In this document: in pieces, positions 17,505-26,337 of the stretch | Numbering within the stretch: the first letter of the stretch is position 1 | Layout of the letters: the number at the start of each line of letters is the position of its first letter | Source: Marinobacter sp. THAF197a | Lineage (GTDB): Bacteria > Pseudomonadota > Gammaproteobacteria > Pseudomonadales > Oleiphilaceae | DNA length: 64,000 bases | Reading direction: 5' to 3' | NCBI RefSeq assembly: GCF_009363275.1 | Contig: NZ_CP045324.1 | Coordinates: forward strand, 1,922,001-1,986,000 | Made by a program: the position numbers and the translations under genes | The notes under the pieces: model-generated | Seen by the model: the letters and a program-made list of their open reading frames with translations, nothing else | Databases searched by the model: none | Told to the model about the DNA's origin: nothing

Positions 17505-18230
17505 TTAGCCTGATTTGCCGATCAGGTTGCCCGCATGCAGGCCACATTCCTTATGGGTAGCCTCTTCCCACCACCAGCGGCCTTCCCGCTCGTGCTGGCC
17601 CGGCAGAACCGGCCTGGTGCAGGGCTGGCAGCCGATGCTGACGAAGCCTTTTTCGTGCAGTGTGTTGTAGGGCACCTCAGACATCCGGATGTAATCCCAG
17701 ACCTCTTTCGAGCTCCAGTTCGCCAGCGGGTTGAATTTCACCAGAGTCTTGTTGTCGCTGGAGAAAGCTGAATCAACCTGAACGACCGGTACGTCGTTTC
17801 GGGTACCGGGGCTCTGATCCCTGCGTTGCCCGGTAATCCAGGCATCAACGGTCGCCAGTTTCTTGCGCAGAGGATTGACCTTGCGAATGCCGCAACATTC
17901 GGAATGGCCATCTTCGTAGAAGCTGAACAATCCTTTGCGGTTCACCATGTCCTGAACTTCACCGGCATCCGGGAACAGCACTTCGATCTCGATTCCGTAA
18001 TGCTTTCGCACTCGCTCGATGAAGTCGTAGGTTTCCGGGTGCAGCCGGCCTGTGTCGAGGGTAAACACCTGCAGGTTGTCGGTTAGCTTGTGGGCCATTT
18101 CGATCAGCACCACGTCTTCGGCGCCGCTGAATGAAATGGCGATGTTGTCATAGCGCGCCAGCGCCGCCTTGAGGATAGCCCGGGGGCTTTGGCCGTCGAG
18201 TTCAGCGCGGAGAGTTTCAATATCAGTCAT
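17505..18230 (-). CDS. cysH: Assimilatory adenylyl-sulfate (APS) reductase, 4Fe-4S type
   Basis: The enzyme reduces activated sulfate to sulfite using thioredoxin. The 241-aa protein has the PP-loop motif SFSGAEDVVL (residues 33-42), Cys112-Cys113 (ECCGIRK), Cys201 and Cys204 (GCQPC) and the catalytic Cys229 (KECGLH). The CC...CxxC set marks the 4Fe-4S class that uses APS, as in P. aeruginosa, and is absent from the E. coli PAPS reductase. APS reduction without a PAPS step is therefore the likely route. It is convergent with cysB. About 245 bp separates its start from thrH, with no recognised operator. Confidence 0.94.
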   Translation of the reverse strand: MTDIETLRAELDGQSPRAILKAALARYDNIAISFSGAEDVVLIEMAHKLTDNLQVFTLDTGRLHPETYDFIERVRKHYGIEIEVLFPDAGEVQDMVNRKGLFSFYEDGHSECCGIRKVNPLRKKLATVDAWITGQRRDQSPGTRNDVPVVQVDSAFSSDNKTLVKFNPLANWSSKEVWDYIRMSEVPYNTLHEKGFVSIGCQPCTRPVLPGQHEREGRWWWEEATHKECGLHAGNLIGKSG

Positions 18231-18475
18231 GTTGCTCCAGGGGGCTTTTCCACTGTGCGATCAACGGAGTGAATAAAGGCGTGATCTAACCTGAAATAAA
18301 GGCTACCACCAAATGCCTCATAGCTTGAAGGAATGAGCATCTATATCTTTATGCCTCGCTGATAAGGTGATCCATGGGATTCACGATGCATTCCGGTCAG
18401 GATTTTCATATCATACGCCCCAGACAACCTGGGCCTTGTTGGCCCGGCCAATTATGACTTTTTCAGGAGACCGTT

Positions 18476-19090
18476 GTGGAACTCGCATGTCTTGACCTTG
18501 AGGGCGTACTGATCCCGGAAATCTGGATCGCATTTGCAGAAAAAACCGGCATAGAGGAGCTCAAGGCAACCACTCGGGATATTCCTGACTATGATGTGCT
18601 GATGAAGCAGCGTCTGCGGATTCTGGACGAGCACGGCTACGGGCTGCCGGAGATCCAGGAAGTGATCAGCACCCTGGACCCACTGCCTGGCGCCCGTGAA
18701 TTTCTGGATTGGCTGCGTGAGCGGTTCCAGGTGGTGATCCTGTCAGATACCTTCTATGAATTCGCCATGCCCCTGATGAAAAAACTGGGCTATCCGGCTC
18801 TGCTGTGCCATAAACTCGAAGTGGCGGAGAATGGGCAGATCACCAACTATCTGCTGCGTCAGCGTGATCCCAAGCGCCAGTCAGTTCGTGCTTTTCAGTT
18901 GCTGAATTACCGGGTGATTGCGGCCGGTGATTCCTACAATGACACCACCATGCTGGGCCAGGCAGAGGCCGGCATTCTGTTCCATGCTCCGCAGAATGTT
19001 ATTGACGAGTTCCCGCACTTCCCCGCGGTGCACAATTTCGATGATCTGCGGCAGGAATTCCTGAAGGCCAGCGCTGTTCACCCGGCCTGA
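18476..19090 (+). CDS. thrH: ThrH: phosphoserine phosphatase / homoserine phosphotransferase
   Basis: This 204-aa HAD-family enzyme closely matches what I recall of P. aeruginosa ThrH. That enzyme dephosphorylates phosphoserine and can transfer the phosphate to homoserine, bypassing ThrB. Motif I is CLDLEGVLIPEIW with Asp7 as nucleophile; Glu9 replaces the usual second Asp, a ThrH trait. Motif II is VILSDT and motif III-IV is KRQ...AAGDSYNDTTML. The start is GTG, preceded by AGGAGA at good distance. It is convergent with pabB across a long hairpin. Confidence 0.93.
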   Translation: MELACLDLEGVLIPEIWIAFAEKTGIEELKATTRDIPDYDVLMKQRLRILDEHGYGLPEIQEVISTLDPLPGAREFLDWLRERFQVVILSDTFYEFAMPLMKKLGYPALLCHKLEVAENGQITNYLLRQRDPKRQSVRAFQLLNYRVIAAGDSYNDTTMLGQAEAGILFHAPQNVIDEFPHFPAVHNFDDLRQEFLKASAVHPA

Positions 19091-19100
19091 TCCTTTGGGG

Positions 19101-19142
19101 CTCTGACTTGCGCTGCCGCAAGCCTGGCAGTGCAGGTCAGAG
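19101..19142. terminator. Long hairpin between thrH and pabB
   Basis: A 17-bp stem with two G-U type pairs (19101-19117 with 19126-19142) has an 8-base loop and overlaps the pabB stop codon. Neither side has a convincing T-run, so it may be a weak bidirectional terminator or an RNA-stabilising structure. Confidence 0.45.
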
Positions 19143-20498
19143 TTTCAGTTGCTCCAGAAACCGCATCAGCGGCTGAACTTTTGCCAGGGTTTCCTGGTAT
19201 TCAGCCTCTGGTTCAGAGTCGGCCACGATTCCACCCCCTCCCCAGCAACTAACTGTCCCGTCCGGCTCGCACAGCAGGGTGCGAATCGCAATACTGCTGT
19301 CCAGATTGCCATCAAGAGCGTAATAGAACACCGAGCCACAGTAGGGACCCCGCCAGTGGGGCTCCAATTCGGCAATGATTTCCATGGCCCGGATTTTCGG
19401 GGCTCCGGTAATGGAGCCACCGGGGAACGCATCAAACAATGCCTGTAACGGGCTGATGCCAGGTTTCAATTTGGCTCGAATGTGGCTAACCAGGTGATGC
19501 ACGTTGCGGTACGACTCAAGCGCAAACAACTCATCCACACTGACCGAGCCGGGCAGGGCGTGGACGCTGAGGTCGTTACGAAGCAGATCCACAATCATCA
19601 GGTTCTCGGCCCGGTCTTTCTCCGAGGTCAGTAGCTCCTGCGCCAAAGCTTCATCCTGTTCAGGGTTCTGGCCCCGGGCACGGGTGCCCTTGATGGGGCT
19701 GGTTTCAATCACACCATCGCGAATGGCCAGGAATCGTTCCGGTGATACTGACACTACGGCGTTACCCCGGAAGCGGAGAAAAGCCGCGTAAGGCGTAGGG
19801 TTGGCATGGCTGAGCGCGTTGAAGGCGGCCCAGGGGCTGCCCTGGTAACGCCCCTCAAAGGACTGGGACAGATTCGCCTGATAGCAGTCGCCAGACTGAA
19901 TGTAATGTCTTACCTGATCTACCCGCTGCCGAAAACGCTCGGGGGATTGCGTTGGGGTGAAATGGCTGGTCATCAGCCAGGGGGCATGATCAGCGTTGGG
20001 GGAGCTCTCAAGCCAGCTGATTATTTGTTTGGCCGCGGCGGCAGGCAGTGCGGGATGGACCCACAGATAACATTCGCCACTCTCCAGGTCTTCACTGGCC
20101 ATCCACAGGTACAGCCCGGAGAAAAACAGGGGGTAACGGTGTTCTTTCGCCAATCTGTTCAGCCTTGGCTCCCGGGCGTAGCCGAACTCGTAGGCAATAC
20201 TGCCAACCCAACCACCCGCTAGCGGGCAGGGCACCTCGGCATTGGTAATCCCGGGCTGCCGGTAGGAGTCTGCCAGTGCCTCCAGCTTGGCGGCCAACGC
20301 TGGCGTATCGATTCGGCTACCCGGATTGCTCTCGATGACGACCTGCTCCACGGCAAGACAACTGAAGCCCCTGGCCCCACCACGACCCCCCGATGACGCC
20401 TGGCTGCCCAGAAAAACGAAGTCCGGTTGCTGCGAGGCATGGGTGCACAGTTGGTTGTACTGTTGCCGGGTAACAGGCTGGCAGAGAGGAAAGGCCAA
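19137..20498 (-). CDS. pabB: Aminodeoxychorismate synthase component I
   Basis: PabB converts chorismate and ammonia (from PabA) to 4-amino-4-deoxychorismate for folate. The 453-aa length equals that of the E. coli enzyme. Diagnostic motifs are SPERFLAIRDGVIETSPIKG with the PIKGT lysine that distinguishes PabB from TrpE, then GGSITGAPK and CGSVFYY. The N-terminal Trp/anthranilate-synthase-like domain is present. It is a single gene on the - strand; no pabA or pabC is adjacent. Confidence 0.94.
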   Translation of the reverse strand: MAFPLCQPVTRQQYNQLCTHASQQPDFVFLGSQASSGGRGGARGFSCLAVEQVVIESNPGSRIDTPALAAKLEALADSYRQPGITNAEVPCPLAGGWVGSIAYEFGYAREPRLNRLAKEHRYPLFFSGLYLWMASEDLESGECYLWVHPALPAAAAKQIISWLESSPNADHAPWLMTSHFTPTQSPERFRQRVDQVRHYIQSGDCYQANLSQSFEGRYQGSPWAAFNALSHANPTPYAAFLRFRGNAVVSVSPERFLAIRDGVIETSPIKGTRARGQNPEQDEALAQELLTSEKDRAENLMIVDLLRNDLSVHALPGSVSVDELFALESYRNVHHLVSHIRAKLKPGISPLQALFDAFPGGSITGAPKIRAMEIIAELEPHWRGPYCGSVFYYALDGNLDSSIAIRTLLCEPDGTVSCWGGGGIVADSEPEAEYQETLAKVQPLMRFLEQLKL

Positions 20499-20671
20499 GA
20501 TACCTCCGTTAAAAATTGGAAGAATGATACACGATGCACAAAACGGCCGTTGTCCGATCAGGACAGGCGCTGATCTAATGGTTATACGGAGCCGATCAGC
20601 CCGGAGCGTATTTTACCGGGTTTTGACGCCCATGAACTGAAAATCCATAAAACAAGAACGGAAGTTGTCCT

Positions 20672-21250
20672 ATGTCCCGCTTCAGAAAACACGCACTTGC
20701 CGCCACGTTCAGTCTGTTTGCCCTGGGTGCGACGCATTCGTTGGCGGAGGGTTTGCCGCAAGACGGTCCCTTGTCTGATGGAAAAATTTCGGAGGATGAG
20801 TTGGGTGTGGTTATTCTCAGCGCGCAGCAGCAGCTGATTCGGTTGTCGGAGGCGGCAACGAAAGAGTATCAGTCAGCCATCTTGGAACCGGGTGCAAATA
20901 CGCCGAAGGCCTGGATGCTGATGAAGGATGGTGAAACCGTAAAGCGGATCAATATTGATGCTCAGGCTGTTGGCATGCCTGCGGTCGCACAATTAAAGAT
21001 GTATCGGGCAGCTATTAAGTCGATTGCCCAGCGAGGACAGATAAACGCTGCGGCGATCCTCTACACCGGTAGGGTGAGTGAGGGGAATGAGACGGAAGTT
21101 CTGGTGATAGAGCATGAGCATCGGTTGGGCGTGTCCTCAAACAAGGTGATTGGCTACGAGATTCGTAATGGAGCGATTTCCTGGGCTGAGCCGGTCTCTC
21201 AGGAGAAACCGTTTGAATGGTTTTACGAGGGCAAAGGCGGTAAGTCCTGA
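20672..21250 (+). CDS. Exported protein of unknown function
   Basis: I do not recognise this 192-aa protein. It has a clear Sec signal peptide (MSRFRKHALAATFSLFALG, probable cleavage after SLA near residue 25). The mature part is mixed alpha/beta with no cysteines and no repeats, and it ends in a positively charged tail. It lies between pabB (divergent) and a DUF6160 exported protein, with a 170-bp gap after it, and it has no visible terminator. Periplasmic location is likely. The Marinobacter-like neighbourhood suggests a lineage-specific gene; no function is proposed. Confidence 0.75.
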   Translation: MSRFRKHALAATFSLFALGATHSLAEGLPQDGPLSDGKISEDELGVVILSAQQQLIRLSEAATKEYQSAILEPGANTPKAWMLMKDGETVKRINIDAQAVGMPAVAQLKMYRAAIKSIAQRGQINAAAILYTGRVSEGNETEVLVIEHEHRLGVSSNKVIGYEIRNGAISWAEPVSQEKPFEWFYEGKGGKS

Positions 21251-21305
21251 GCAAAATGCGAACTCATCGATACTTGTTTCCAATTGTAAATGTAACGTAA
21301 AAGAC

Positions 21306-21321
21306 TGTGAATGGAGTCACG
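21306..21321. promoter_or_regulatory. CRP/Vfr-like site upstream of the DUF6160 gene
   Basis: TGTGA-N6-TCACG matches 9 of 10 core positions of the CRP consensus. It lies about 100 bp before the DUF6160 start, a normal distance for activation. No promoter hexamers stand out clearly below it. Confidence 0.4.
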
Positions 21322-21420
21322 GACTAGGACTGTAAAACAATCTTAAATGGACCTGTGGAGTAAAGGACTTCACTTAAAAAACTCACACAAGAATAAAATG
21401 AGTTTCACAAGGAGATAATA

Positions 21421-22233
21421 ATGAAAGGCCTGAAGAAAATTGCTCTGGCAACTGCCGTTGCCGCTATGCCATTCGCTGCTCACGCTGACATGAAAGCTCT
21501 TGACGATACCGCAATGGGTAACGTTACTGGCCAGGCTGGTGTGACCATCGAACTGGAAACCAAAGTCAGCATCGGTCAGTTCGTGTATACCGATGAAGGT
21601 AGCTTCACCGTGAACGACATCGTTCTGGGTGGTTCTGGTGTTGCTGGCGGTCCTGGCTCCGATCTGCTGGACGACCTGTACATCGATATCGATGTAGAGG
21701 CTGACGGCGACGCAGTCATCTCCGTTCACTCCATCTCCGGCGCCCCGATCGACTGGGGTATGACAGCCAGCTCCATGGAACTGGTTGCAGCTGATGGCAG
21801 CGAGAGCACCACACTGGTTTCCAACCTGAGTGGCTACGGTGCGTTGGGTCAGCTGGACATTCGTGTTGATACCGCGACTGACACCCTGAACCTGGACGTT
21901 GCATTCAACGTGCAGCAGATGGACTTCGATGTTGAATTCCTGGGTGTTGGTATCCGTGACATGGCTATCATGGGTGGTAACTTCTTTGAAGAAGTTGCAG
22001 CTAACGGCCAGCCAGTTAGCGCAGCCGGTCTTTTCGCTGTTGCTAACGTAGATGTTTACAAAGGCGATGGTCTTGGTGCATCCACTATGACTGACGTCCT
22101 GCGTATCGACATCAACGACATCACCATGGACATGTCCATCGGTGCGATCGAGATTGGCGGCGCTTCCATCGGCTCTATCGCCATGGATAACCTGACCATC
22201 TCCGACACTCGTCTGGCTGTTTACGGTCACTAA
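21421..22233 (+). CDS. DUF6160 (FilA-like) exported surface protein
   Basis: This 270-aa protein has a short signal peptide (cleavage after AHA, residue 22). The mature N-terminus contains the family-typical block KALDDTAMGNVTGQAGVTIE. The rest is Asp/Gly-rich with alternating hydrophobic residues, suggesting beta-structure, and has almost no Lys/Arg; cysteines are absent. Relatives are described in Acinetobacter as FilA, linked to a putative filament/pilus system. The gene has a strong AAGGAG site and even, C/T-ending codons that suggest high expression. It ends in a strong terminator. A surface or extracellular structural role is inference. Confidence 0.72.
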   Translation: MKGLKKIALATAVAAMPFAAHADMKALDDTAMGNVTGQAGVTIELETKVSIGQFVYTDEGSFTVNDIVLGGSGVAGGPGSDLLDDLYIDIDVEADGDAVISVHSISGAPIDWGMTASSMELVAADGSESTTLVSNLSGYGALGQLDIRVDTATDTLNLDVAFNVQQMDFDVEFLGVGIRDMAIMGGNFFEEVAANGQPVSAAGLFAVANVDVYKGDGLGASTMTDVLRIDINDITMDMSIGAIEIGGASIGSIAMDNLTISDTRLAVYGH

Positions 22234-22263
22234 TCTGACCTGAACACCTGAGTAGGTGATGAG

Positions 22264-22287
22264 CGCCCCGCATTGCGGGGCGTTTTT
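22264..22287 (+). terminator. Rho-independent terminator after the DUF6160 gene
   Basis: A perfect 8-bp stem (CGCCCCGC / GCGGGGCG) with an ATT loop is followed by five T residues. Confidence 0.92.
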
Positions 22288-22308
22288 AGTTAGTCAGAAA
22301 AAATCTGG

Positions 22309-22343
22309 CCAAAACAAAACGGCGACACGAAGAAGGTCGCCGT
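22309..22343 (-). terminator. Terminator for the 204-aa - strand gene
   Basis: The stem ACGGCGAC / GTCGCCGT is followed on the - strand by TTTTGTTTTGG. It is separate from the + strand terminator just upstream, so each convergent gene has its own. Confidence 0.8.
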
Positions 22344-22372
22344 TGTACTTTTTTAAAGTTGAGGGCTCTGAA

Positions 22373-22987
22373 TCAGCGGTCGGGAACCTGAATGGACAGG
22401 TCGAATCCGCCACCGGGTCTTGGGGTTAGTTGGATTGGCCCCTCATTGATCCCGTGGGGAATATCAATGCGATCAATGCCCGGCGGATTACCGATACTGA
22501 AGTTCAGGTTCTGCCCGTCGAATCCGATTCCCAGTTGGTCGTTAAGAAACGTCTGGGTAAAAGGTTCGTCGGGTATCTGTGGTTGCTGGCCGAAAATGAG
22601 TTGTGGAAGGGTATCGGCAAAATTGGCCGGGGGTTGTGCCCGGGCCAGTTCCTCGGTTGGCAGCAGGAGAGCCCTGCGCAGGAATTCCTCCTCGGCGCTG
22701 CTCAGAGCGTCGGACTTGCCATCTTCCATATAGCGCTGGAGCGCTTCGCGGTAGGCTTCCTCTTCGGCTTCACTCAGAACCGGCTCGCCGGGCGAGATGG
22801 TCAGCGCCCTGATAATGCGCTGGCGATCCGCTTCGTTTCTTTGCTGGTCCCTTGGCACAACTATGACTGCGGAATCCTGAACATAGGTTTCCACCATCTC
22901 ATCCGATGTCATCGTCTGAACGCCGGCCATGGCCGGAGCGGAGAGAGTGACGGCCATGGCCGTTGCAAGCAGTGTTGGGCGTGTCAT
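22373..22987 (-). CDS. Exported protein of unknown function, Pro/Glu-rich
   Basis: This 204-aa protein is not recognised. A signal peptide (MTRPTLLATAMAVTLSAPAM, cleavage after AMA near residue 21) precedes a Glu/Arg-rich helical part (residues 30-115). The C-terminal half is Pro/Gly-rich with short repeats of IDI and PG. There are no cysteines, lipobox or transmembrane segments. It is convergent with the DUF6160 gene, each with its own terminator. A periplasmic or surface partner of the DUF6160 protein is possible, but only the neighbourhood suggests it. Confidence 0.72.
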   Translation of the reverse strand: MTRPTLLATAMAVTLSAPAMAGVQTMTSDEMVETYVQDSAVIVVPRDQQRNEADRQRIIRALTISPGEPVLSEAEEEAYREALQRYMEDGKSDALSSAEEEFLRRALLLPTEELARAQPPANFADTLPQLIFGQQPQIPDEPFTQTFLNDQLGIGFDGQNLNFSIGNPPGIDRIDIPHGINEGPIQLTPRPGGGFDLSIQVPDR

Positions 22988-23218
22988 GGCATAGCCTCTT
23001 GCGTTACCGGATCAGTTGAGGGGCGCGGCTGAGACTACTCTATTCAGTCAATACGCTTCCTTATCGGAGTATTCGGTTTGTCAGACAGTTTTTCAACCGG
23101 AAAGTGCCTGGTCTGTGATCAGAATCCGCAGTTTGGCAGTAAAGCTTTATGAGCGGCAGGATAATATGGTTTGATGCGTGCCGATAACGGGTGAACTTTT
23201 GAGGAAGAATGCGGCCTG

Positions 23219-24250
23219 ATGGGCATGATAACGCGAAAACTCCGGCAACGATGGCAGCACTGGATTAACCGCAGGGTTCCCCGCGGAGACAGCCAGACGT
23301 TCAGCCAGAAAAACATCTTCATCCTGCCAACCGGTGCTGGGGTGGTTTTTGGTGTTCTGCTGCTGATCATGCTGATCACCGGTATCAATTACCAGAACAG
23401 CCTTATTTACCTCCTGACCTTCATTCTCGGGGCCCTGTTCGTCGGTGCCATGCATCAGACCCATCGCAATCTCTCGGGGCTGACGCTCGCCCTTATTCAG
23501 CCCGGCGAGGGCGAGGCCGGGGATGATGTACCGTTTCGATTCCGGGTCACCGCTGGAAAGGATAGCGGGCTTGCCATTGCGCTGTCGGTTGTGGATTCAA
23601 AGCTGGAAGGTGTCCATGTGCCGGCTGGCCAGGCCCGGGACGTTATTTTGCCCATTCCCTCAGCCCATCGTGGGTACCTTCGGCCAGACAAGGTTCGGAT
23701 TGAAACCCGTTTTCCATTCGGGTTGCTCAAGGCCTGGTCCTGGTTGCGCCCGAGTTCGGCCGGCATTGCCTATCCCAGGCCACTGGTTGCTCCGGAGGTA
23801 ATCAGCCAGGTGGATGACGGCAGTGAAGCCCGTTCTTCCGCGCCGGTGGCCGGTCAGGACAATGCCGACCTTCGGCCCTGGCGTGAAGGGGATATGAGCC
23901 AGCGGGTGATGTGGAAACGGTTTGCCCGCTCCGGGCAGATGGTGGTTGCCGATTGGGAAGGGGAGCAAGGAAGCCCCCACTGGCTGGATTTCAACGCTTT
24001 CCCGGGCGCGGATACTGAGCTCAGGCTCAGTTACCTGGCCTGGCTGGTGGCCGACCGGCTACAGAAAGGTGCAAAGTTTGGTTTGAACCTGCCGGGGGAG
24101 GTCATCGAACCCGACACCGGCCCAATCCATGGAGACCGGTGCCTGCGGGCGCTGGCGGTCTGGGGCGAAAAGCCGCCGAGAGAGCAGGATGCATTGCCGT
24201 TTGGTACCCGTAAAACCGTGGACGGCGCTACGGCGGGAGGCAGCGTATGA
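23219..24250 (+). CDS. DUF58-domain membrane protein
   Basis: This 343-aa protein has two adjacent N-terminal hydrophobic segments (about residues 34-75) and a DUF58 core, including DLRPWREGDMSQRVMWKRFA near residues 220-240, the typical motif. DUF58 proteins usually stand between a MoxR AAA ATPase and a transglutaminase-like membrane protein. Here the transglutaminase gene follows with a 4-bp overlap, but no moxR precedes it. The biochemical role is unknown; an envelope-associated chaperone or assembly role is often suggested. The start has a GAGGAAG site about 10 bases upstream. Confidence 0.88.
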   Translation: MGMITRKLRQRWQHWINRRVPRGDSQTFSQKNIFILPTGAGVVFGVLLLIMLITGINYQNSLIYLLTFILGALFVGAMHQTHRNLSGLTLALIQPGEGEAGDDVPFRFRVTAGKDSGLAIALSVVDSKLEGVHVPAGQARDVILPIPSAHRGYLRPDKVRIETRFPFGLLKAWSWLRPSSAGIAYPRPLVAPEVISQVDDGSEARSSAPVAGQDNADLRPWREGDMSQRVMWKRFARSGQMVVADWEGEQGSPHWLDFNAFPGADTELRLSYLAWLVADRLQKGAKFGLNLPGEVIEPDTGPIHGDRCLRALAVWGEKPPREQDALPFGTRKTVDGATAGGSV

Positions 24251-26337
24251 GCCGCCTGGTCGATGTACTTCTTGGTAGAAACCGCCGTTCCGAAGTACCG
24301 ATAGATGCCATTCCTGGCACTGCGCTACTCTGGTTGATTGGCAGTTTTGCACTGTTACTGTTGCCGCAGTGGAACCGGTTACCCTGGTGGCTGATTGCCG
24401 CCTGCGTGGTGCTGGCCGGTTGGCGCTGGCTAGCCCAGAGTGGTCGGGTGCGATTGCCGGGGCGCTGGTTGCGTACGGGCATTATGCTGGTGTTGATCGG
24501 AGTCTACCTGGGCACTGTTCAGGGCCGCTTTACCGTTGATACTGCTGCGTCGTTCTTCGTATTGGCGGTGGGGCTCAAATGGCTGGAAACCCGCTCCGCC
24601 CGGGACTTCTATGTACTGTTTTTTATTCTGGTGTACCTGGCGGCTGTAAACTTCCTGTTCCAGCAGGACATCCTGTGGGCCCTGCTGACGTTTGCGGCCA
24701 TTGCCTGCCTGCTGGTGGGACTGCAGATTCTCAATGCCCCGGATTTGCCCGGTTCATTGAAGGCGGGCTGGAAGCGGCTGGGCCTTTTGATGGTGAAAAC
24801 CCTGCCGGTAGTCGTCCTGTTATTCGTGTTCTTTCCGCGTATGGCGCCGCTGTGGAGCGTCCCGCTGGTTTCCGGCGAGGCTCGCAGCGGTATCTCCGAT
24901 ACCATGCGCCCCGGCGATATTTCCAATCTGGCCCAGAGCAGTGAGCGGGCGTTCCGCGTGAGTTTTGGTGGTTCGATTCCGGAGTATCGGGATCGCTATT
25001 GGCGAGGGCTGATTCTCGATTATCTTGACGGCGAGACCTGGCGGCAGCGCGACCGGGATCCATTTCAACGCCCGGGCAGGGTGGCGGTGGATGGCGGCAT
25101 TGGGGCGCTGGCGAGCAACCAGTACGATGTACTGATGGAGCCGACGGACCAACGATGGGCCTTCTCTCTGGAAAATTCCATTGCGGTGTCGGACAACGTG
25201 TTTGACGCAGGGGAAGACCTGTTCCGTTTCCGTCGCCCCGCAGATAGCCCGGTGCGCTACCGGTTGGCGATAGACCCCGGGCAAACCCGGCCGGGTAGTG
25301 AGCTCACCCAGGCAGTGCGTCAGCGCTACCTGCAATTGCCTGGCGAAGGGAACCCGCGCGCACGGGCATTAGCCAGTGAGCTGGCGGGCCAGTATTCCCC
25401 GGCCCAGGTGGTTAACGAGCTCATGCAGCGGTTCCGTAACGAAGAATACTATTACACACTGCGGCCACCGGCGATGCCCGACGATGGTGTGGATACCCTG
25501 TTGTTTGAGGAGCAGCGCGGGTTCTGTGCCCATTATGCGGGCGCTGCCACCTTTGTATTCCGGGCCGCTGGTATTCCATCCCGTGTGGTGGTGGGTTACC
25601 AGGGCGGAGATGCCGGCGCCGGGGGCGATTATCTCATTGTGCGGCAGTACGATGCCCATGCCTGGGTTGAGGTATGGCTGGAAGGCCGGGGCTGGGTTCG
25701 GGTTGATCCAACTGCTGCAATTGCTCCTGATCGTATTGAGTTCGGATTGCGGGAGGCGATGGCCGAAGAGGGCTCCTTCCTGGAGAACAACCTGACCTCT
25801 CCCCAGCGTTATGGCGATCTGGCGGTTTTGCAGTGGGCGTCGCTGCAGCTCGACCGAATAAACTACCACTGGCAGCGTTGGGTGGTGGGCTATCAGGGCC
25901 AGAGCCAGATGAACCTGATGTCCCGGCTGCCAGGGGGCATTGGCATGAAGGAGCTTGGCTACATTACTGCCGGGCTGGTTGGTTTTGCCCTTCTTGTGGC
26001 CGGGTTGGTGTCGGCGCTTTCAATGACCCGGGGAGCCCGTCAGGATGGCTTCAGGCGCGTGGTCGGATCATGGCACCGGCTGTGTGAACAGGCCGGTGTG
26101 CCTGTGCGCAGTGGCGAAACTCCGGTGGTGCTGGCGGAGCGCATGGCCGAGGCCCGGCCATCGGTGGCGGAGTCTGCCCGGATCTTTGCCCGGACAGTAA
26201 ACAGCCATTACTATAGCTCTGCCTCAACCCGTCAGGCTGATGACGATACACGGCGGCTGAGGCGGCTACTGAAAACCATGAAGCGTCAACTCAAACGCAA
26301 TCAGGAAACCGGATCCCGGATGCCGAAACATGACTGA
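24247..26337 (+). CDS. tgpA: TgpA-like membrane transglutaminase (DUF3488 + transglutaminase core)
   Basis: This 696-aa inner-membrane protein resembles P. aeruginosa TgpA (PA2873 as I recall), reported as essential there. The N-terminal third holds several transmembrane segments (DUF3488). A periplasmic transglutaminase-like domain has the triad Cys427 (RGFCAHYAG), His471 (DAHAWVEVW) and Asp487 (VDPTA). One more transmembrane helix lies near residues 580-600, followed by a DUF4129-like cytoplasmic tail. It overlaps the DUF58 gene by 4 bp and holB by 8 bp. The substrate is unknown. Confidence 0.9.
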   Translation: MSRLVDVLLGRNRRSEVPIDAIPGTALLWLIGSFALLLLPQWNRLPWWLIAACVVLAGWRWLAQSGRVRLPGRWLRTGIMLVLIGVYLGTVQGRFTVDTAASFFVLAVGLKWLETRSARDFYVLFFILVYLAAVNFLFQQDILWALLTFAAIACLLVGLQILNAPDLPGSLKAGWKRLGLLMVKTLPVVVLLFVFFPRMAPLWSVPLVSGEARSGISDTMRPGDISNLAQSSERAFRVSFGGSIPEYRDRYWRGLILDYLDGETWRQRDRDPFQRPGRVAVDGGIGALASNQYDVLMEPTDQRWAFSLENSIAVSDNVFDAGEDLFRFRRPADSPVRYRLAIDPGQTRPGSELTQAVRQRYLQLPGEGNPRARALASELAGQYSPAQVVNELMQRFRNEEYYYTLRPPAMPDDGVDTLLFEEQRGFCAHYAGAATFVFRAAGIPSRVVVGYQGGDAGAGGDYLIVRQYDAHAWVEVWLEGRGWVRVDPTAAIAPDRIEFGLREAMAEEGSFLENNLTSPQRYGDLAVLQWASLQLDRINYHWQRWVVGYQGQSQMNLMSRLPGGIGMKELGYITAGLVGFALLVAGLVSALSMTRGARQDGFRRVVGSWHRLCEQAGVPVRSGETPVVLAERMAEARPSVAESARIFARTVNSHYYSSASTRQADDDTRRLRRLLKTMKRQLKRNQETGSRMPKHD

